Of a stretch of DNA of 64,000 nucleotides, positions 56,971-64,000 are shown in pieces. Source of the stretch: Diphasiastrum complanatum (taxonomy: Eukaryota > Streptophyta > Lycopodiopsida > Lycopodiales > Lycopodiaceae); assembly GCA_029204225.1 (NCBI GenBank), contig CM055099.1, positions 49,101,731-49,165,730 of the forward strand. The letters are read 5' to 3'. Position 1 is the stretch's first letter, and each line of letters starts with the position of its first letter. The notes under the pieces were generated by a model, which was not told the origin of the DNA, made no database searches, and saw only the letters and a program-made list of their open reading frames with translations. Both the position numbers and the translations under genes were made by a program.

Positions 56971-58442
56971 ATGTCGTCCCCTAAAATAGAGTTGGCCAAT
57001 CTGCTAGCCCCCACAGAGTTTTCAGATCAGTTAGATCGTATTTATTGTATGTTTACCGGTAGAATAGACATGCTTGCCACTCTACGGGCTAATGCGGATG
57101 CATTCACGTACGTGAGTGAGTATATAGATGAAATTTTGAAGCCTTATGCCATACAAATTCCTGGCTCAACTATCATGTGGATTCCATATAACTTGCTTAG
57201 TTATATATGGAAAGGAGATAGACCCTTTATCGCTCGTCTCAACAGATTTATTAGTCACTTGGGTAACGATCATTACTTGGAGCTGACGAAGGATCAGCTG
57301 AAAACTTTTGATCTTGAACGTGTAGGAAAGAAGTTTATATCCGGTGAGATTACTGTTATTTTTTTGCTTAATGAGTTTCCAACGACTGTGGCCAGCAACA
57401 AACACAATCCTAGTGAGCAGGTGAACGAGATGAACGACCCGGGTGAAGAGGAAGATTTATCTGCGGAGCACAAAGCAATCTTGGCTGCGCAAGAGGCAAC
57501 AGGTGCATCCACATCAGCGGAGCCAGAAGATACAGATGAGTCCGATGATGTCGTGCTTCGAATCCATGGCCTTGCTCCAATCATCATTGATGGGCAGGAG
57601 TATGTGTTCATACATGACTTGCAACATATTCTCGGCTTGCGAGAAGATGAGATGCTGGCAGCATTGGTAAATTTGCAGAATGGCAGTTCCACCTTCGACC
57701 ACACCCAGCCCGACGACACGTATGAGAAGCTGATCGGGCATGACACGGACACCACCGAGCAAGCACTGGCAAGGGTGCTTTGCCAATTGAAAACGCTTCA
57801 ACCACCACCAATTCACATGAGGCCATTCGAGGTACTCGAAGGGAAAACTGCTGACATACAGTACAAAGGCAAATGAATTAACCTTGCGCAAACCGAAGAC
57901 ATTGATGAAGGCACCGAGGCAAGTCTGACCCAACAATTCAACTTGCATGTGTTTGTTATGTTTGTTTGTCTTCATTATACTCATTTTGCAATAATTTGAA
58001 CCAAATGCAGGATGCAGTGGAGCTTGATGCATTTGCAATGCGAAGGGGTGGCTCTCGGGAGAAAGTTGAAGCAGGAACTCTGGACAAGTCTATGGCCCAC
58101 TACATTGGGAACTTGCCCAACAACTTTATTTTCTGCTTCAGCAACAAGTACAGCCCAGATGGACAGACAGAGCTTCTTAAATGCAAAGCACTCTCCAAGC
58201 ACATTGGTGAGCTGGACATGTCACCGTCAGCGCCAAAGGCTTACTGTGTCCTCCGAAAAGCCGTTTTGAATGATTTTTGCCCTGGATTCGAGACCCGGCT
58301 CATTCTCTCGGGTTTAATTGGCCCTTATGAGGATGAGGGAGATGCTCGTAAATTAGCATTAGAAATGTTAAAACCAGTAATGTCATCAGAGAAGCGATCA
58401 GAGAAGCTGAAGTCCTCTCTGAAGGAAATAGATCAAATGTGA
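56971..58442 (+). pseudogene. Unrecognised two-exon gene (gene 2 of cluster)
   Basis: ATG 56971 (MSSPKIELANLLAPTEFSDQ) runs 316 codons to a GC-type donor (GAG|GCAAGT, 57918/57919). A 92-base intron ends ATGCAG at 58010, and exon 2 (58011-58442) continues in phase 0 with DAVELDAFAMRRGGS. One in-frame TGA stands at 57874-57876, before INLAQTEDIDEGTE; CGA would restore sense by one transition. The middle is acidic (EEEDLSAEHKAILAAQEATG, PEDTDESDDV); exon 2 has NLPNNFIFCFSNKYSPDG and FCPGFETRLILSGLIGPYED. No known domain is seen. AATAAA overlaps the stop codon. About 459 residues if read through. Confidence 0.6.
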
Positions 58443-58596
58443 ATAAAGATTTTGTCCTTTTTTTTTTTTTTTTTTTCTTGTGGACTCTCCTAATTCTCTG
58501 TTGTCATTATATGATGTGCTAATTTATTGAATTTAGAATTTAATTTTTTTTTTCTGATAAAGATTTCTCCTCCTTTTTTTACATGACATGATTTTC

Positions 58597-58730
58597 ATGC
58601 CAGGGCGCGACCAGGGCCCGTTTGACCAGGTCAAACGTCCCCTGGTCACGCCTTGGCGTGATTTTCACGCCAGGGCGCGACCAGAGCCCGTTTGACCTGG
58701 TCAAACGGGCCCTGGTCGCGCCCTGGCGTG
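58597..58730. repeat. Two tandem hairpins between convergent genes
   Basis: 58597-58660 and 58666-58730 are two related palindromes. The second has arms of 32 bases with one mismatch and almost no loop (CACGCCAGGGCGCGACCAG ... CTGGTCGCGCCCTGGCGTG, centre TTTGACCTGGTCAAA). They are GC-rich in an AT-rich setting and lie 155-290 bp past the end of gene 2 and 234 bp before the stop of gene 3. They could mark a terminator, a small-RNA source or a recombination site; none is shown. Confidence 0.92.
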
Positions 58731-58963
58731 ATTTCCATGCCACGACATGGAAACTACCATTCCCATAGTACTGAAAAATTTTAAATCACTGCATTCACAT
58801 AGATGATACTAAAATTTTCAAATGACTGCATTCACATCAACAGTACTGAAATCAGATATCAAACTCAATCACAACAATTTGCATTCACACAATCTGAAAT
58901 TCTGCAAGGTACTTGACACCAAATCTTCAGTATATTATAAATAAAATCATGTACATGATATTT

Positions 58964-60190
58964 TTAATTCCGCTCTCTCCTTAGCCTTCTAGCTAGGTGG
59001 AGATCCTTCGGGAGTATTGTGACTCTCTTCCCGTGCACTGCACACAAAAATGAGTCCTCAAAGAGCTGCGTTAGGAACATTTCCGCAGACTCTTGTATTG
59101 CAGACACCACATCTGCCGTAACTCTGTTCCCCAAGGAAAATTCATCGACTATTTCTTTTAAAAGCCTCACAAAAGGGGCCCTAGGGATTAAAAATTTTAC
59201 AGACTTCTGATAGCTCCGTATGTCCTCTAGCCACTTTGCTATCCTGCGCTTCCTATGCGGTCGAGGAGGTGGTGGCTGCATCCTGCGGAGCTCCTTTCCA
59301 GCCCATGGTGCTGCACGAGGGGCCGGCCTATCCCTACGACGCTCTACGGTCCTACTTGGGCCAGTTGTGGCAGAACTTGGCAGTGGTGGTGGTGGTGGTG
59401 GTGGTGGTGGAGGTGGTGGAGGTGGCGGTGGAGGCGGTGGGGACGGAGGCGTTGGAGGTGGAGGAGGTGGAGGCGGTGGAGGCGATGTTGGCGATGTGGG
59501 CAGTGGTGATGGCTCCCAAGCTGCAGGGTTCCGTCGCTTTGATGTAGACCCAACTTTGCGAGGATTCTTTCTTTTTCGCTCGTGTGCTCCTCTCTCTGAC
59601 CATCTATGGGTCGCCTTCTGCTTCATCCTTGTTGTGGTCGACATCGGGGTGCCCTCATCAGAACCACCCACCAGCAACGACATCATCGGACCCATCACCG
59701 GGCCGTGACTTGGTGGTGACACGATGGGTGTGGTGTCCCCCGATATGCCTAAATTTGATGTGTCCATGCCCATTGCTGGTGGGAATGGGTCGAAGAAAGA
59801 ATCATTCAGAACCGACAACTCACCCGATGCCGCAAGCTCCTCATCTAGGAACTTCATTGTTTCCTCCCGCTCAGTTGCCGTCGGGGAAGGGCTTTTTTCT
59901 CGTGTTGGCTGCTGCTGCTACTGCTGGTTGTCCTCCTGCTGCTGCTGGTCTTCTTGCTGCTGCTGCTCAGTCTGGTCCTCCTGTGCAGCTGCTGTATGGG
60001 CCATGTCCTCCTCAGCTTCACGCTGAGTGGCCGGATCTTCCTGAGACGCTATAGGGCTGCGACTCCTACTCCTGCTTCTGCTCTCCCGTCTCTCTCTCTC
60101 ATCGAGGGTGGCTAGTGCATCCCTATGGAGCAATGCAGTCACTCTGGGATCTCTAGCCGTTTGTTTCGTCCATGCCATTTCCTCCGACAT
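58964..60190 (-). pseudogene. Histone H3-like protein with long Gln/Pro-rich N-terminus (gene 3)
   Basis: One uninterrupted exon of 408 codon positions from ATG 60190, broken only by TAG at 59918-59920 inside a CAG (Gln) run. The start MSEEMAWTKQTARDP holds an H3-tail look-alike: from the second Met it matches H3 A-R-T-K-Q-T-A-R with Trp for Arg2, and Asp where Lys9 would be. A Ser/Arg run, a Gln run, and a Pro run of about 40 residues (59380-59500) follow. The last 93 residues are a histone fold: [17 protein letters not shown], then [34 protein letters not shown] count about half of 87 ungapped positions identical to canonical H3; loop 1 is the most changed. Canonical H3 is 136 residues, so this is a fusion-like variant. 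Probable role: nucleosome or chromatin binding. Confidence 0.8.
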
Positions 60191-60304
60191 TGGTTAGCCT
60201 TTGAAAACGTATCAGAGAACACGAGAGATGAAAAACAAAGAATTTCAAAAAACAAACACTCTGACACTCAAGGGATGAAGTGGAGAAATGAGGACCCAAA
60301 CACC

Positions 60305-60315
60305 CTTATATAGTG
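60305..60315 (-). promoter_or_regulatory. TATA box of gene 3
   Basis: Minus strand CACTATATAAG, about 120 bp above the ATG at 60190, which implies a leader of some 85-95 bases. Confidence 0.7.
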
Positions 60316-60556
60316 AAGGGTTCTATTTTTAGTAAGTGCCCCTATAAAAGTTTTGGCCTCTTTTCCAAATACAGTATGTTCTTGTCTAGGCTCATGAGTA
60401 AAAATCCTTGGACATCCACAAATGTAGTAACAGGCATATAAAATGTAACAACGCAAAAGTAATGTCAAAACGTAACCAAATATATTAGAGTAGAGTCAAA
60501 ACACAACCAACTAATTGTGTTTTCTATTTTCCATTAGATTGAATCCTTTATTCCCA

Positions 60557-61906
60557 TTGGACTCCTAATGTCCCTGTTTGTAAAACTGAAACACATTCAT
60601 GATCTTTTTCGGCTCGTCTCCGTATCTGCAAAACCAGACACAAAGTTAATAATCCTATATTTATTCAACATTACTATTTAAAATTTAGGAATCTGATGGA
60701 AATTAGGGACTCACATTTTGTCCATTACGAGTGAAGACAAAATCTACTGGCACATCAACAAAAGTCAATCCAAGCATATGCCGAAGATCTTCTAGGCGGC
60801 ACTCCTTATTTTTATGAGGGCAAATGTATTTCGTCATGGGGCAAATGTATGGATATCTCCACTTCTTGCTGATTCGTCTCCGCGTCCAGAGGGTCCCATC
60901 GGCCATGACCAAACTTATATCGCCTATAAATGAAACTTAAGGAGCATGTTTGACGTGAAATATGATACCTTATGGTCATTGTTTCACAAGAGAGCTTACA
61001 CCTTATTAAATCTCCTTTATGCTCCATTTCCTTTGAATCCCATGCGACAAATATGTTGTCCAACAGTGATGATTCTGTTGCTTTCCATGCCCACATCGTG
61101 TTTGTTTTCCTAAAAGGGACCGCCTTAAATATGGCAACAAATACGGTGATCGGCACAATTGCTAGTGTAGACTCGTTTGGATCCGAATGTTGGCTTCATA
61201 TTACCAATAATCTCTTTGAGAAGTTGCCTCTTCGTTAATTCAATAGTTAGTTGGTCAACATATGGCCACTCGTGAGAATTGATCGCAGGCTCAGAAGTTG
61301 GTGCTAATTTGCCTTGGCCAAAGTTTTTTTTTGGAACTTCGTACATGTGATCGTAAAAGAAAATGCCCATTTTGATCAAGGCAGAGGATGCCAACCCACC
61401 ACATATTAGTTCTCCATATTTGGCATGTATGGCGGAGAATTTTCCAGTGAAGGACTTCACGTTTTGCCAGTCGAAGCTATTTGAAGGAAAGACATCTGCA
61501 CCAGGCATTAATGCAACATTATTATCCATTACAATGACATAATAATAATTCAAACATAATAGTTAACACAAGAATAAAAGAGGTGAGACCTACAATGTGA
61601 TTGTATGGTTCTATCAGCAACAACCACATCCAATAAAATATCTCGACGCATGTATACGTGTTGCACATTTGCAAGGTATTCGCCGTTCTGGTCGATCTTG
61701 AATTCATGGATCCTTCCTTTCCAATGGTAGTCTTGGTTGTTTCGCTTCCTCTTTGCAACCTTGTGAGTTCCTTTGCCCGATGGTTGCATGTAAACCTAGT
61801 CAAAAGTTGAAAATGTATGGGGCACCCAATGCTCATTGGAATCTTTGATGTGTGCAACAATGGAAGCTAGTTGATTCTTGGGCTTCCTTGATTGAGTAGA
61901 GGCCAT
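60557..61906 (-). pseudogene. Multi-exon gene with a possible BAH domain (gene 4)
   Basis: ATG 61906: MASTQSRKPKNQLASIVAHI, then HWVPHTFSTFD, TAG at 61796-61798, VYMQPSGKGTHKVAKRKRNN, YHWKGRIHEFKIDQNGEYLA and NVQHVYMRRDILLD. VYxQP...WKGRI...VQHVYMRRD resembles the start of a BAH domain. A donor at 61593 (T|GTAGGT) and acceptor GCAG at 61496 lead to DWQNVKSFTGKFSAIHAKYG and MYEVPKKNFGQGKL. Then, after an intron, MWAWKATESSLLDNIFVAWD; then ADGTLWTRRRISKKWRYPYI with CPMTKYICPHKNKEC, a possible zinc site. A last exon ends about 60557. Exon 2 to 3 phase does not fit cleanly. BAH domains bind chromatin; that role here is inferred. Confidence 0.5.
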
Positions 61907-62010
61907 AATGGATGATGTAACGATAATGTAGGATATACGAAATAGTGTGTAGATCTTCAGATAAGGTGAACCAAAATAAAAAAAATAAAATATCTATGGA
62001 GTATACAGAA

Positions 62011-62012
<2 letters not shown>

Positions 62013-62058
<46 letters not shown>
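62013..62058. repeat. (GA)n microsatellite upstream of gene 4
   Basis: 23 GA repeats about 107 bp above the gene 4 ATG, so CT repeats in the presumed leader or promoter of that gene. Confidence 0.92.
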
Positions 62059-62059
<1 letters not shown>

Positions 62060-62339
62060 CAAGCTTGTGAACATTCAAAATTTGAAATAAGGACTAGGCT
62101 CACTTAGGATAAGGCTGCTAGTAGATAGACAGGCTAGTTGATGTTAACTTGTAGGCATAGTTATTGCTTTATCTAGGGTTAATGTAGGGTTAATGTTAGA
62201 GGTGTACTTTCTGGGCCCACACTTGATTTAATCTGCACCATTGAATTTGCCATGTCATATGGACCATTCCCTCTCAGTTGTCAATATTCTATTGGGACAT
62301 GTGTCATCATTAACACTAATTATAATTAGTGAAGAGGCC

Positions 62340-62528
62340 CTTTTTGAGTCCAAAAAGGGCCCTAATGTGAGGGAGAAGGTACAATCCAAGGAGGTGCAAC
62401 TACATCATGTACCATCATCCGAATGCATAGCTGATATCTTAACCAAGCCATTGTCCAAAAATCCATTTTTTAAGTTAAGATATGCTCTTGGAATTGTAGA
62501 TAGATGTACATTAGATTTGCCAAGTTAG
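62340..62528 (+). pseudogene. Copia pol C-terminal tail
   Basis: KEVQLHHVPSSECIADILTK, then PLSKNPFFKLRYALGIV, the usual Copia RNase H end, followed by a stop and a purine tract (GAAGTGAGGAG, 62529-62539). Upstream pol is absent; the frame emerges from unrelated sequence. Confidence 0.82.
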
Positions 62529-62539
62529 AAGTGAGGAGT

Positions 62540-63360
62540 GTTGAAAATTGTCACTTCTCACTTGTTATTGTTTATTGTAAATAAAGATCAATCATTAGAA
62601 CAATGTTCATGATCTGATTTCACACGTGTGGATCCTGTTCCCACGTGTGAAAGAAAGTACATTTCATACTTTTATATATCTATTTTGATTTTGTATCAAT
62701 CAAGTTAGTGTGAACATGATATGACTAGTTTTTAGTCAAGTCGACTAGTCACCTAGAAATTAGCTTTTCCTTGCATGTGCATGAGTAAATGCTCCCACAT
62801 GGCAAGTGGATGTTCACATGTGTTTATAGAGTTCTAGAAGATAAGAGTTGACCATTTTTCTTAAATCCTATTTTGTAGAGAATATTCCTATATTCTAGGA
62901 GACTAGCTCTTTGGATTTTAGTCATATTCTAGAAGGTCAACTTTGGATAAGGATCAAGGATGGATCAAATGGATAAATCTGAGTGATGTGGCACTCTTCA
63001 CACGTGTGAAGACCTGCTGGACTGTACCAGAATCTTGGATGTACTTGATCCATAGAAGGATCATCATTTTGCTAATGAGATTGATGAGACTGTTGCATTC
63101 TACACTTTTGTGAGATTTCTAGTCATTAGAATTGTGATTTCTTTGAATGATTGCTATCAAGAACAAAATACTTGTTGTTTCAGGTGTAGGCCGTACTGTG
63201 GACAGTACTCCACACGTGTGAGGCCGCTTTCACTAATTTATGAAGTTCTGATCCATTGCTCTTGCTTAAATCTAAGTGTAGTGAATCTAGATCAAGATCT
63301 AAAGTGTAGAACTTGATAGATCCATTGATTAAGCAACCAATACCTCTCTATGATTGTTAA
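62540..63360 (+). repeat. Copia 3' LTR, end not defined
   Basis: Starts TGTTGAAAATTGTCAC right after the purine tract. CACACGTGTG occurs at 62621, 62999 and 63211, with CCACGTGTG at 62641, the same palindrome as in the leader at 1828. No second copy is in the window, so the right edge is a guess. Confidence 0.6.
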
Positions 63361-64000
63361 GTACAATCATTATTGTCCTTTAAACTAAAAATTTTATCAT
63401 TGCTTGAGTTGTCATAAAATGCACACGTTGATGAAAATTTTGTAAAGTGCACATGGTGAAGTTAATAAACCATTCAAAAAGTCAAAGTATGTGTTGATAA
63501 TGTATCCGCGTTATTGAGAAAGTACCACATATAGAACACCGTGGAGAGCATGAAAAGTATACTGATATAACAACAAAGTATTAGTGATACTCATTGGAAA
63601 CATCAAAGTTCTCTACAAAAATATGGTGCAAGCTAACTAAGTTGATCTATGTAAGTAATTGATCCTTAAGTAAGTTGGATAAGCTAAAGCTAATCGAGTG
63701 TTATGCAATTGATCCATCCACCACATATATAACAAATATTACGTACATATAGGTGCTAGCGGCTACACAAGTTAAGATTAGTGTTGTGCCAATCCAGTAT
63801 TGGACTAGTGTGACTAAATAACTTAAATAGTGACCAAGTGTCTAGTCATGCCAAATAGGGGCTTAAATACCCAAAGCATATAATATAGTTTCAAATAAGA
63901 AACTTCAAATATATAGTTGAAATTATTGTAGACCACCCTCTCAATTGTCAACACCATCTATACCCAACTATGAACATGAAATTTTTTGGATCATTTGCAA
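63361..64000. other. No gene recognised
   Basis: AT-rich, may include the rest of the LTR or flanking repeat. Nothing else recognised. Confidence 0.4.

Noticed and set aside
59220-59708. Long + strand frames of poly-Gly or poly-Trp/Val opposite gene 3
   Set aside because: They are antisense readings of the proline codon run of the H3-like gene and have no motif of their own.
58964-60190. Virus-derived histone as origin of gene 3
   Set aside because: Some large DNA viruses encode histones, but nothing else here is viral, neighbouring genes have spliceosomal introns, and the fold is H3 alone; kept only as a remote option.

Overview
This is a plant nuclear genome window, probably from a seed plant with a large repeat-rich genome. 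It is dominated by nested Ty1/copia and Ty3/gypsy (chromovirus) LTR retrotransposons with tRNA-Met-type primer binding sites. Its host genes have spliceosomal introns. I cannot name the species.

Layout. Bases 1-5212 hold a Copia leader and gag split by a complete but degraded Copia element (A, 145-4445, target duplication GTTTT). From 5213 to 8275 there is a broken chromovirus pol, interrupted at 7153-7854 by a miniature LTR element (TRIM) whose interior is only 47 bp. From 8516 to 16930 lie three broken + strand Copia elements. From 16935 to 22103 lie - strand Copia remnants, including a 943-bp-class LTR and an unrecognised 262-codon frame. A hAT-like element (22708-23326) and a LINE scrap precede the first exon of a Myb/SANT nuclear protein gene (24057-25283, -).

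From 26005 to 40700 there are - strand Copia pieces with LTRs near 26.0, 29.1 and 36.8 kb, exon-like fragments of an unrecognised gene (27504-28760), and a 895-bp Mutator-like element (29823-30717) carrying an array of 18-bp palindromes. From 43809 to 49566 a chromovirus (44173-49030, target duplication GGGGA) sits inside a solo LTR of its own family.

An apparently intact two-exon SAM-dependent methyltransferase gene lies at 50030-51713. The most unusual part is 54824-61906: four linked, TE-free genes that are not retroelement pol genes. Two are on + (a transposase-like protein with a CxxC insert, then a protein of unknown function) and two on - (a histone H3-like protein with a very long Gln/Pro-rich N-terminal region, then a possible BAH-domain protein). 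A pair of near-perfect hairpins lies between the convergent halves. All four carry a stop or frame break, and none has canonical retroelement signals. The set could be the cargo and transposase of a large, undescribed DNA transposon; I could not find its ends. The window closes with another Copia 3' end and LTR.
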